Notes under the pieces: generated by a model
What the model was told of the DNA's origin: nothing
The model's input: only the letters and a program-made list of their open reading frames with translations
Database searches by the model: none
Made by a program: the position numbers and the translations under genes
Shown here: piece by piece, positions 1-8,103 of the stretch
Position numbering within the stretch: position 1 is the first letter of the stretch
How the letters are laid out: every line of letters starts with the position of its first letter
Virus record (IMG/VR): IMGVR_UViG_3300021085_000287
Coordinates: 1-20,128 of that record
Strand: one strand, 5' to 3'
DNA length: 20,128 nucleotides
DNA from: a virus

Positions 1-504
1 AACTTTAACCTGCTTAGAACCAGCAACTGCGTCAACAGAAAGAATACCATCAATTGGTTTGTCACCAGAAGAAGAGTATACTGTTGGAATGTTGTTTACT
101 GATTGAAGTGTTTCCCACTTAGTTGACTGTAGACCATATTCAAAGTCAGTATCAATCAAGTTACCTGGGTTAGATACACGAATTTTACCAACAGCATCAA
201 GCAAATCTTCAGCAACAGTCATAACTTCGGAATCTTTGTTTACAAAGACCTGAATATTATCACCGCCACCGATATCGTCATCACCTGCGGTATCGTAATC
301 TAAGTTGATTGTTGTTAATTCGGTTGCTTCACTAAAAGACCAAGTGCCTTTATAGTTCTGCGAATTGAATTGGTATAGTGTTTTCGCCGCGGTTGTATCA
401 GTAATGAGAAGAACTTTCTCTTTACCGTGATGCCCTTTGAATGACACTGTACCGGCTGTTTTGTCAAAGGTGACATATGCCGATGGAATTAAATGTCTTG
501 CCAT
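1..504 (-). CDS. Virion structural protein, N-terminal part (runs off left edge)
   Basis: An open frame starts at the ATG at 502-504 and stays open for 168 codons to the window edge, so the C-terminus is missing. The start is supported by a GGGAG Shine-Dalgarno sequence about 9 bases upstream and by a TATAAATA late promoter box at 551-558. The protein begins MARHLIPSAYVTFD. Around residues 115-145 it carries a segment (SNPGNLIDTDFEYGLQ, then KWETLQ and NNIPTVY) that I recognise from memory as recurring in large structural proteins of marine T4-like phages. No signal peptide or membrane segment is visible. Its place after the baseplate genes suggests a tail-fibre or peripheral baseplate component, but its exact role cannot be told from this fragment. 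Confidence 0.75.
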   Translation of the reverse strand, partial: MARHLIPSAYVTFDKTAGTVSFKGHHGKEKVLLITDTTAAKTLYQFNSQNYKGTWSFSEATELTTINLDYDTAGDDDIGGGDNIQVFVNKDSEVMTVAEDLLDAVGKIRVSNPGNLIDTDFEYGLQSTKWETLQSVNNIPTVYSSSGDKPIDGILSVDAVAGSKQVKV

Positions 505-550
505 TTTTTGTGTTCTCCCAAAATTTACATTAAGATTTGATTATCAAATA

Positions 551-558
551 TATTTATA
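551..558 (-). promoter_or_regulatory. T4-type late promoter box TATAAATA (left-edge structural gene)
   Basis: The minus strand reads TATAAATA, the T4 late promoter consensus, in the short gap between the 80-residue gene and the left-edge gene. It leaves a leader of roughly 40 bases before the ATG at 504. In T4, such boxes are read by host RNA polymerase carrying the phage late sigma factor gp55; use by this phage is inferred. Confidence 0.65.
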
Positions 559-566
559 CGACAAAC

Positions 567-809
567 TTATCCGCCAAATCCGATATGATATGCCGTGATA
601 TAGTCTCTAATATCTTCATCCTGAATTCTCAATGTACCTCGAATGTTGATATCTGTTGCCAGTTTACTGGATTGTACTGCCGCATCGGCAATACGCTGTG
701 TTGTGATTGCTTGGTCTGCATCAAGCACATTAACTACATTAATTAAGTCATTTGTTCTAGTCACCCACTGGGTAATAGAATTTGAATTGTTTAAAGTTGC
801 GATTGTCAT
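567..809 (-). CDS. Small virion-associated protein (tail-fibre N-terminus-like), 80 aa
   Basis: The gene encodes 80 residues beginning MTIATLNNSNSITQWVTRTNDLINVVN. The pattern of a short polar start followed by I-T-Q-W, R-T-N and L-I-N resembles, from memory, the N-termini of tail-fibre and structural proteins in marine T4-like phages, where it would be an attachment helix. The rest is polar (AVQSSKLATDINIRGTLRIQ) and ends in GFGG, with no catalytic motif. A TATAAATA box lies 22 bases upstream of the start codon, and the sequence AGGGGAAACC gives a Shine-Dalgarno candidate, so it is probably expressed late as its own unit. It may be a stand-alone trimerisation or adaptor piece of a fibre. The function is inferred only from context and this weak resemblance. 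Confidence 0.7.
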   Translation of the reverse strand: MTIATLNNSNSITQWVTRTNDLINVVNVLDADQAITTQRIADAAVQSSKLATDINIRGTLRIQDEDIRDYITAYHIGFGG

Positions 810-826
810 TGGTTTCCCCTATGCTA

Positions 827-1087
827 TCATTTATTTATAAGTTGAGTGAGTAAAGATTTGATATCTTTTAAATCATTTTCTAAACTATTTAGTCGTTTCG
901 TGTTTGCCGCTTGCTCTTCTTTCAATCTTTTCTTTTCTAAGTAACTATCAATTTCTTCATCACTTAGAGTAGGTATAATTGCTTTTGAGTATGGGTCACG
1001 AATAAGATTAGGTTTATCGTGTATCCCCAAGTAAACATCGTCTACTTGGGGTTTGATTTCAGTTTCAATCAAATTTTTATCTGGCAT
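827..1087 (-). CDS. Small protein with C-terminal coiled coil, 86 aa
   Basis: This 86-residue protein begins MPDKNLIETEIKPQVDDVY. Residues from about 42 to the end are rich in Glu, Lys and Leu (EEIDSYLEKKRLKEEQ, then KRLNSLENDLKDIKSLLTQL) with a leucine/isoleucine spacing expected of an amphipathic or coiled-coil helix. The start lies two bases after the stop of the 2313-residue DUF4815 gene, so the two are probably co-transcribed and translationally coupled. A coiled-coil protein of this size next to a giant fibre-like protein would fit a small structural subunit or an assembly chaperone; neither is proven. A perfect 9-bp inverted repeat lies at 1025-1051 within its early codons, and the next gene's late promoter lies in its last codons. 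Confidence 0.75.
   Translation of the reverse strand: MPDKNLIETEIKPQVDDVYLGIHDKPNLIRDPYSKAIIPTLSDEEIDSYLEKKRLKEEQAANTKRLNSLENDLKDIKSLLTQLINK
832..839 (-). promoter_or_regulatory. T4-type late promoter box TATAAATA (80-aa gene)
   Basis: The minus strand reads TATAAATA, ending 22 bases before the ATG of the 80-residue gene. The box sits inside the last codons (L-I-N-K) of the upstream 86-residue gene, so promoter and coding sequence overlap. This gives a very short leader of about 10-15 bases. Confidence 0.65.
1025..1051 (-). repeat. Perfect inverted repeat, 9-bp stem and 9-base loop
   Basis: CCCCAAGTA at 1025-1033 is the exact reverse complement of TACTTGGGG at 1043-1051, with a 9-base loop between. 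It lies about 36 bases inside the 86-residue gene and just after the end of the giant DUF4815 gene. In the minus-strand mRNA it would form a stable hairpin. No run of U follows it on either strand, so it does not look like a standard intrinsic terminator. It could slow ribosomes, mark an RNA-processing point, or be chance. Confidence 0.6.
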
Positions 1088-1089
1088 TA

Positions 1090-4000
1090 TTAAGTGCTAC
1101 CTGTTAATATTCTCAAATCTTGTGCATAAGGTACTCTTGATTTACTGTCAGTAAACAAACATACTTTTACTGCAAATGTTACAAAGTTCCCAAATTCAAC
1201 ACCATCTTTGTTCGTGTACGTTACTGTACCGCCTGCAGGCTTCCATTCGTAGTCAAAAGTATCACCTTCATACTCTGAGAATGTCTGCTTTTGTTGCAAG
1301 TCCATGCGTACATATGGTGTATCGTCAAATTCACTAGCATCACCAGAAGAAAGAATTTTATAGTAAACTTCAATCTCTGAACCACGAGGACGATAAGAAC
1401 GCATTCTAACAGAAATGTTATCAGATGCAACTCTATCTTCAGGAATTGTTACTTGTTTTGTAACGTATCTTGCCTGTGCATTTCCGTCAAGTGCGCTTGT
1501 CTCACCTAAAATCACAAAGACTGGTGCAACTTCACCTGAACCTGCGGCGACTGTTAGTGTTGGTGTTTCATAGTAACCCGTACCTTCATTTGTAACACGA
1601 ATTCCAATAAAGTCACCACTATTATATAGTCCTTCAAATTCAGTACCATCTGAGATGACACCTTCTGCGATAAAGCCACTACCAATACCTGTAAGTGTTA
1701 TACCACCATTTGCTGTTGTGGGTGGATTAGCAGGGTCATAACCTGTACCAACACTCTGAAGTACAATTTCTTCAGAACTAATCTGACCATCATTAATCAA
1801 TTGGTCGATTAGCAATGCTCTTGCAGGTTCGATATCAATTGCTGGAGAAACGTCTACGCTTGAACTAGTCATATTGTACTTGAAGTAGAATGTACCTGCT
1901 TCAGGACCTGCGCCCATTTCTCTATTTGCAAATACGTTCTCATCAGGAATATATTCAGTCCACCCAGTATCAATTGCTTGCTCTGGTTCAAGTGCTTCAT
2001 TTTCAGCATTTACTAAAGATGTACCTTTATAGTAGAATTTAATATCTGTAGCATCACTTGGGTCAATTGTCTCAACAACTGATTTGAATACTTGCCACGG
2101 ATACATATCTTCACTTTCGTACTGACCAAGAACGGCTTCACCAACAACACTAGTATCAAAGTTCGCTTTGTAAAGTCTGAACATCAAATCTTGTGTTTGT
2201 TCTGCGGTCCATGTAGAAGCGTTTTGTGACTTGAACAATGAACCAGCATATGGCTGTTCTGTAATTCTATTCGAAGAACCCAGAATTTCTGCACCCATTT
2301 CAGTGATATATGTCTCATAATTGTTAGAGTTTGACAAGAGAACAACCGCATATTCGCCAGGCTCCAAGTAAACGGGAGATGGAAATGCTACTTCTGTTGG
2401 TGATGCAAGAACACTTTCATTATCGAATGGGTTCTCTGGCAGAACAACATCAGCAGGCGGAATATCGACTTTACCAAATGGAACAATCAATGCGCTGTCT
2501 GGGTAACCGTTGTTTGTCGGTCTAATCTGTACAGATACAGGAATTTGCTCATCTTTACTTCTGAAGAACAAGTCAATCTTTGTGATGTAAACACCATTCG
2601 GGTGCTTCTGTGCATCAACCAAGATTGTTTCTGCAACTGGGTCATACCAACCAACAACTCTGCTTGAACGGCGGCGAGATACAATTCTACTTGTTGCCGA
2701 ACGAACAGTTCTTGTTTGTGTAACAGTCTCACGAATAAGTGCAGGTACACGGGTTGTAACTGTAGTATTCTGCATAATTTTCTTTTGACCTGTTGCACGA
2801 TAAGTTGCATCAGCCGAAGTTGTACAGTCCCTTGGGTCTGCTTTATTCGGGTCGTCAAGTATGCGGAAGACACGTTCACCAGTCTTAAATCTCAAGCCAG
2901 TCTCACCTTCATTAGGTAAGTTGAATATGCCTGATAGAGTACCAGAACCATCTGTCTTCAATGCGTCACCGTCTTGCGCTGTAGTCAATCCAGACAAACG
3001 AGCGGTTGGCGGTCTACGGGTAACTGTAGCACCAGTAGCATCTTGTACACTAGTAACTGTACCTACAATTTCCAAAGTCCTAGAGTTATCTGCAATGATT
3101 TGGTCAATCTCTGCTTGTGTACCTGGGTTCTGTTCTGTAATAATATCGTCAACTGTACGCTTAATATCATAAGTTGCTTCAAACTGAAACTTAATCTCAT
3201 AGAAGTTACGCATTGGTCCAGGACCATAGTTCACACGACCAGTTGGGTTAATCCAAACACGAAGATATTGGTTGCCCCTTCTGCTATAGATACCTGCTTG
3301 TACGTTACGTCCATTCGGATATGTTGCAGTCCAGTTAGTATCTGTTTGGAATACAGAACCTGCACGAACACCTGAGAAACGACCTGCTAAGAAGCGGTTC
3401 GTACTAAAGCGCCACCACCAGCGGCGTCTCCACCAACGTCTGAACCAACGTCTGCGGGTATTCGCAAATCTGACAACAATATACTCTGAAGACGCATTCA
3501 AGTCACCACGGACCTGAATACCAGTAACTTTCAGAGTTTTTGCACGAATTTTATTTCCGTTTACATCATTACCTAAAATACTTGTAATATTGTATGTTTT
3601 AATAATACGTCTTCTATGTCTACGACCAACAGCAGGTGACCATTTACCAGAAACGGTTGCTTGTTGAATAACAGTACGCTTAACGATACGAGTAGAGAAT
3701 GTATCTTCTGCGGTTAGTCCTTCAGCAACAAGTCTGCCTGTTGAACCGTCATGTCCAGCAACAATATTACCTCGACCCAAAATCGTTGTTGGGTCGTCAA
3801 CATCATACACAAGAACTTCTTCTTTTTGCAAAAAGCGTTTTTCTTGTGCAGTTGCATCGTTAGGATAAGTCAACTGTGTACCGACAATATCAAGTGTGTT
3901 TGCTGGTTTACAATATGCCGCAACCGCTTTGTTATCGAACCATGGGTATACAGTTGTATTTGGCTTCATGCCTGATACATTAAAGAATACTTCTTTTGCT

Positions 4001-7000
4001 CTCATCCATGGGATGATAGTCAAGTCTACAACTTTGTTACCTAATGAACGTCTAACTGTTCTCATACCCCAACGTGTACGAATACCTGTACGAGTTTGTC
4101 TACGAGTTGTTACAGTAGTTGCTCTTGTGATGCGGTCTGTTCTACGAATAACTGCACGTCCTCTAACAGAACGAGATGCCGCAGACCTGAAAGATGGGTC
4201 ACGCCATGTAGAACTTCTTACGCTACTTCTTGTGTTTGTAGTACGACCAGTCCATGTTGTCTGCCAGTTGTTCCACTGAACACCACCACCGAAGCGTCTA
4301 CGAAATCTTGTTCTGCGATTAAGTCTACCCAGAATACCTCTAAACGCATCATTCTCACCTGCAATGTTTACATTGACAGTCGGACGCTGTTCAGTGTCAA
4401 TCCAGTTGTCAGTATGCGGAGAAAGTTCCATCGTACCAACAAAGTTTGCAATGTTGTATGGGTTGACGTTAATTGCTTTAGAACACAGAGGAATTTCAAC
4501 AAAAATTTCTGGTGTATATGGTAGTGTAATAAGTTCGCCAGTCAGCATAACATCGTTACTATCATCTTCATCATACTCCATTGCAACATTTTCTGTTTCG
4601 AATGGAGGACGAAGTTCACCTTCTTCAAAGTCAATTGAACAATCGTGGTCTGGGTTTGATACGTCACCAACTTGGTGTCCGTTGAAACCATCTACAAGCA
4701 TACCCGTTTTAAGACCTACAGTACCGTCTGGGTTCTGAATTGTCAATGCGTCTGCTTCACCTTCAAGTGAATTCAATGCAGACATATATTCAAGGTCATT
4801 TAGACGTACTTCAATATCTGCAATATCCCTAGAGGTATAGTTTTTCTGAGGAATATATTCATAAAGAACATCATCAGGTTGGAATGTATATGCAGGAACA
4901 TCCAACAAGAACAACGTCAATGCTGTTTCGGGTTCTGGTGGATACTCTGGGCGCAATGAAGATACACCCTTAACTAGTTTAAATTCTTGGTCGGCAGTCA
5001 GAATAAGTCTGTCTCTACGGTCAAGATAGTATGAGAAGTCAACTTCAACTGTGCTTGTTGGTAGGGGAAGAACAACACCCTCAAGGTCTGTGAATGATGT
5101 AACATTAGATAATGCCGCATCAATGGTGTCATTAGAAACAATAGCATCTTGTCTTCTACCGCGGAAATCTAGTACGTTTCTCAATTCATACAACTGACCA
5201 GTAGTTGCAGAAGAGAACTGTGGAATATTTTCATATGAAACATCTGAGTATGAGTTTACTGTAAACATACCAGACGCACCCGATGTAATGTGCTGGAAGT
5301 ATCTAAACTGTACAACCAACTGACCAACAGGAAGCGTTGAACCAGTAATAAATTTCAGTGAACCATAATCATAGAAGTTATCTTTTTGCCCATTATTCAA
5401 TTCAAAAAGAGATGCTTGGTTAGTAAATTCTATGTCGCCATCAGCATTTACTAGATTTCCGTTTACATCAATAGTAAAGTCTGTTAATGTAATACCCGAA
5501 TTCGCATCGCCAGAATCCCAAATACCGACAACATCAAAAATGTCTGAAGTAAAGAGACTTAATATGGGGTTCGTTGATAAAGCAGGTGCTTCATATGTGT
5601 AAGTGTTTGTTGCGAGAGTTTTCGCTTTCTCTGCGCCATTGTTTAAGTTTAGTGTTGTTAGAATATTAAATGTAGTACCCGCAGAAGGAGCCACTGCACC
5701 AGAAACACCATCTGTTGCAGGGAATGATACACGCAATGTATCTGCGGCGTCATCTGGACGACCCAAATCAATAGAAAGTTCTACGCCAGATGTTGGACCC
5801 AAATCTACGATATCGCCTGGTCCATATGAGAACCCATTGCTGTCTGTAAAACTGCCAGAAGCAAGTGTCATTGTATAGAACAATTGTGCTACTGTACCAG
5901 AGATACTACCTGCACTTGGGTAGAATAAGTTATTACTATCTGAAGAAACGATAGGTGCGGAATCTAATCCACCGCTACCTGCGTTTGGAATAGTAATATT
6001 ATTGTATTGTACTTGATATGAATAGTCAATATCATTTGTGCCGCCTTCGCTTGCAAGAAGTCCACCAGACTTAATTGAGCGAATATTTTCATAAGGCAGT
6101 TCAAAGATTAGAGAGTTAATACCTGCTTCAAATAGAATTGTAGTATTGTTCGCTTCTTCACTCACTTTACCATCAATAGCAATTCTTGCGCTTGCATCGA
6201 AGTCATATGCACCAGATGTTAATGTTGCAACTGCTAGACTTTCTAGGTTATCAAACGTATCTCTGATAATTGAAATTTCATACAAATATGTTCTGTTTTT
6301 AATGTCTACTTGATTGCCGCTACCAAAATCTGTAATGTCTTTTTCTGAGAAGCGAACCATGCGTACTTTTGCAGTACCAATCTTTGCATAGTTTTCATAT
6401 ACCCACTGAGGAATAGTATTATTAGTAAATGCCTCTCCAGAATTACTTGAAGTTGAGTAATATTGTGTTGCACCGTCAGGAGAATATATTTGTACATCTC
6501 TTCCTGATTGCCCAACAAAATTTCCGTCCCAATCACCTAGAGTTGCAAGACTATAATCGTTATTGACATTTGTAGTACCAGTCAAACGAAACCATGTAAC
6601 GTCTCCTGTAGTATCAGTTACAATTTCTGCAATGACACCCCATTTGTTGCCAGCCGCGCCATTAAAGCGAAGTGTGTTACCAACTGCAACTTCACTTATT
6701 CCTGCACTCGTACCTGCGACAGTGATTGTTAGATGTGATGTAGTGATTGATACCCAAGCACCGTAATCATAACCCAATTGATATTGAGCATTCAACAAGT
6801 CTACTTGTTCTTGGTTATCAACATCGAACATATTGAAGTGTCTATTTGTAATAACATAGTTACCAAATTCAACACCGATGTTGTTACTTTCTGCAACATC
6901 AAATTCTCTTGCTTTATCAAGTTCTGCAAGAGTTTGAATTGGTGTTTCGAATGAACGACCACCAACGTATGCACGCCCTGGACCAATATCCAGAGTGAGT

Positions 7001-8031
7001 TTATCTTCATATGATTGAACATTTTCAACTACATCAAGTGAGAATGGGTCAACAACAAAGTTACCATGAATGTCATATACTGTTTTTGCCATCTCATCGC
7101 CGATTGCAGAATATACTGGTACCTTGACATGTTTATCAACACCACCTGCATTCAAACGAGCAATTTCAATAAAGTCAATATCAGAAACGCCGTCAATAAC
7201 TTCTTGATTAGTTAAAGTAATACTCGGAATATATGTGTTTTTACGGACTAAGTTAAGGTCCATACGATATCTGTGACCACCAGGTGCGGTATAGTTGTAA
7301 GAACCTTCCGCTGGGTCAAGTAGTGAGTTATCATCATCTTCATCGACAATTGTATGCGTAATATCCATGCCAACACGACATGTTGCTGGATGATTGCCAT
7401 CATACTGAGAAGATATCACAAGAGTTTGTGCAGGGTTATGTACAAACAAACCGTTAATGTAGAATACACCTTCATCAACTGAGATTGTTGTTGCTTCACC
7501 TTCACGTCCACCTGCGACAACACCAGTGTCAACAGATGAAGATATTTCCGCAATTGCAGTTTGGGACTCATCGGTCTCCAAGTAAATTAACTCGGAGCCG
7601 AGAGTACCAGTACCCGATACTAGGGTACAAAACAACAACGGAGGGGTAGTATCCGATGAGGCACGATAGTCAATAACAAACCATCTAGTTTCTTCAAAAG
7701 AGGGAATCGGCGTGGTGGCGTTATCCCTAGTTTTAATAAACTTACCCTTTAAGTTAGCGAGACTTGCTGTTGAAACGTCAACATTATCCAATTGCTCATT
7801 AAGAACAATGTATTTTGCGCCGTTGTTAATAGAGGACTGTGCCCCGTACACGATACTACCTTCACGGTAAATACCCGTACCAAACTCACCCATCTGATTT
7901 TGAATGATGGTCTGAAGTTGGGTCAGTTCCCTTGCTTGAACGGCATAACCAGGACGAAAGAGAATTCTTAGAAAATCCTTCTCTTTGTCATAGTCATCAT
8001 AATATGGATTAATGTTAAAATTAATTGGCAT
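1090..8031 (-). CDS. Giant DUF4815-type baseplate/tail-fibre structural protein, 2313 aa
   Basis: The N-terminus (MPINFNINPYYDDYDKEKDF, then FRPGYAVQARELTQLQTIIQNQ) matches what I know of DUF4815 proteins, large structural components of marine T4-like phages, found among the peripheral baseplate or fibre genes. Residues 1 to about 600 form this conserved part, followed by long beta-rich stretches. The middle has striking basic clusters: residues 1236-1328 (27 Arg of 93, no Lys), 1470-1475 (RRHRRR), 1526-1542 (9 Arg, 6 Trp, 2 Phe) and 1767-1795 (8 Arg). Toward the C-terminus (about residues 2090-2180) are GTGY-type beta modules also found in gp8 and the gp7-like protein. It follows gp8, where T4 has genes 9-12. 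Shine-Dalgarno is weak; an AATAAATA late box lies 55 bases upstream. Virion location is confident; the receptor-binding, enzymatic or DNA-contacting role is unknown. Confidence 0.87.
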   Translation of the reverse strand: MPINFNINPYYDDYDKEKDFLRILFRPGYAVQARELTQLQTIIQNQMGEFGTGIYREGSIVYGAQSSINNGAKYIVLNEQLDNVDVSTASLANLKGKFIKTRDNATTPIPSFEETRWFVIDYRASSDTTPPLLFCTLVSGTGTLGSELIYLETDESQTAIAEISSSVDTGVVAGGREGEATTISVDEGVFYINGLFVHNPAQTLVISSQYDGNHPATCRVGMDITHTIVDEDDDNSLLDPAEGSYNYTAPGGHRYRMDLNLVRKNTYIPSITLTNQEVIDGVSDIDFIEIARLNAGGVDKHVKVPVYSAIGDEMAKTVYDIHGNFVVDPFSLDVVENVQSYEDKLTLDIGPGRAYVGGRSFETPIQTLAELDKAREFDVAESNNIGVEFGNYVITNRHFNMFDVDNQEQVDLLNAQYQLGYDYGAWVSITTSHLTITVAGTSAGISEVAVGNTLRFNGAAGNKWGVIAEIVTDTTGDVTWFRLTGTTNVNNDYSLATLGDWDGNFVGQSGRDVQIYSPDGATQYYSTSSNSGEAFTNNTIPQWVYENYAKIGTAKVRMVRFSEKDITDFGSGNQVDIKNRTYLYEISIIRDTFDNLESLAVATLTSGAYDFDASARIAIDGKVSEEANNTTILFEAGINSLIFELPYENIRSIKSGGLLASEGGTNDIDYSYQVQYNNITIPNAGSGGLDSAPIVSSDSNNLFYPSAGSISGTVAQLFYTMTLASGSFTDSNGFSYGPGDIVDLGPTSGVELSIDLGRPDDAADTLRVSFPATDGVSGAVAPSAGTTFNILTTLNLNNGAEKAKTLATNTYTYEAPALSTNPILSLFTSDIFDVVGIWDSGDANSGITLTDFTIDVNGNLVNADGDIEFTNQASLFELNNGQKDNFYDYGSLKFITGSTLPVGQLVVQFRYFQHITSGASGMFTVNSYSDVSYENIPQFSSATTGQLYELRNVLDFRGRRQDAIVSNDTIDAALSNVTSFTDLEGVVLPLPTSTVEVDFSYYLDRRDRLILTADQEFKLVKGVSSLRPEYPPEPETALTLFLLDVPAYTFQPDDVLYEYIPQKNYTSRDIADIEVRLNDLEYMSALNSLEGEADALTIQNPDGTVGLKTGMLVDGFNGHQVGDVSNPDHDCSIDFEEGELRPPFETENVAMEYDEDDSNDVMLTGELITLPYTPEIFVEIPLCSKAINVNPYNIANFVGTMELSPHTDNWIDTEQRPTVNVNIAGENDAFRGILGRLNRRTRFRRRFGGGVQWNNWQTTWTGRTTNTRSSVRSSTWRDPSFRSAASRSVRGRAVIRRTDRITRATTVTTRRQTRTGIRTRWGMRTVRRSLGNKVVDLTIIPWMRAKEVFFNVSGMKPNTTVYPWFDNKAVAAYCKPANTLDIVGTQLTYPNDATAQEKRFLQKEEVLVYDVDDPTTILGRGNIVAGHDGSTGRLVAEGLTAEDTFSTRIVKRTVIQQATVSGKWSPAVGRRHRRRIIKTYNITSILGNDVNGNKIRAKTLKVTGIQVRGDLNASSEYIVVRFANTRRRWFRRWWRRRWWWRFSTNRFLAGRFSGVRAGSVFQTDTNWTATYPNGRNVQAGIYSRRGNQYLRVWINPTGRVNYGPGPMRNFYEIKFQFEATYDIKRTVDDIITEQNPGTQAEIDQIIADNSRTLEIVGTVTSVQDATGATVTRRPPTARLSGLTTAQDGDALKTDGSGTLSGIFNLPNEGETGLRFKTGERVFRILDDPNKADPRDCTTSADATYRATGQKKIMQNTTVTTRVPALIRETVTQTRTVRSATSRIVSRRRSSRVVGWYDPVAETILVDAQKHPNGVYITKIDLFFRSKDEQIPVSVQIRPTNNGYPDSALIVPFGKVDIPPADVVLPENPFDNESVLASPTEVAFPSPVYLEPGEYAVVLLSNSNNYETYITEMGAEILGSSNRITEQPYAGSLFKSQNASTWTAEQTQDLMFRLYKANFDTSVVGEAVLGQYESEDMYPWQVFKSVVETIDPSDATDIKFYYKGTSLVNAENEALEPEQAIDTGWTEYIPDENVFANREMGAGPEAGTFYFKYNMTSSSVDVSPAIDIEPARALLIDQLINDGQISSEEIVLQSVGTGYDPANPPTTANGGITLTGIGSGFIAEGVISDGTEFEGLYNSGDFIGIRVTNEGTGYYETPTLTVAAGSGEVAPVFVILGETSALDGNAQARYVTKQVTIPEDRVASDNISVRMRSYRPRGSEIEVYYKILSSGDASEFDDTPYVRMDLQQKQTFSEYEGDTFDYEWKPAGGTVTYTNKDGVEFGNFVTFAVKVCLFTDSKSRVPYAQDLRILTGST

Positions 8032-8086
8032 AATTGGTGTCTCGCTATCCTAAATTCATCGGTTATAATTAAGTCTTATTCACAAC

Positions 8087-8094
8087 TATTTATT
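8087..8094 (-). promoter_or_regulatory. Late promoter-like box AATAAATA (DUF4815 gene)
   Basis: The minus strand reads AATAAATA in the 72-base gap between gp8 and the giant gene, 55 bases before its ATG. It differs from the T4 late box TATAAATA at the first base only, which fits the looser NATAAATA late motif described for T4-like cyanophages. Nothing else notable is seen in this gap. Confidence 0.5.
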
Positions 8095-8103
8095 ACCGTC
8101 GAT

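Noticed and set aside
2487-4738. Several overlapping open frames on both strands within the giant gene (up to 142 codons)
   Set aside because: The 2313-codon frame runs through them without break and has family-typical sequence; the others are rich in Cys, Ser and Arg in shadow fashion.
7610-7628. Inverted repeat GTACCC / GGGTAC with 7-base loop inside the giant gene
   Set aside because: Six-bp stem with no boundary or regulatory context; expected by chance over 20 kb.
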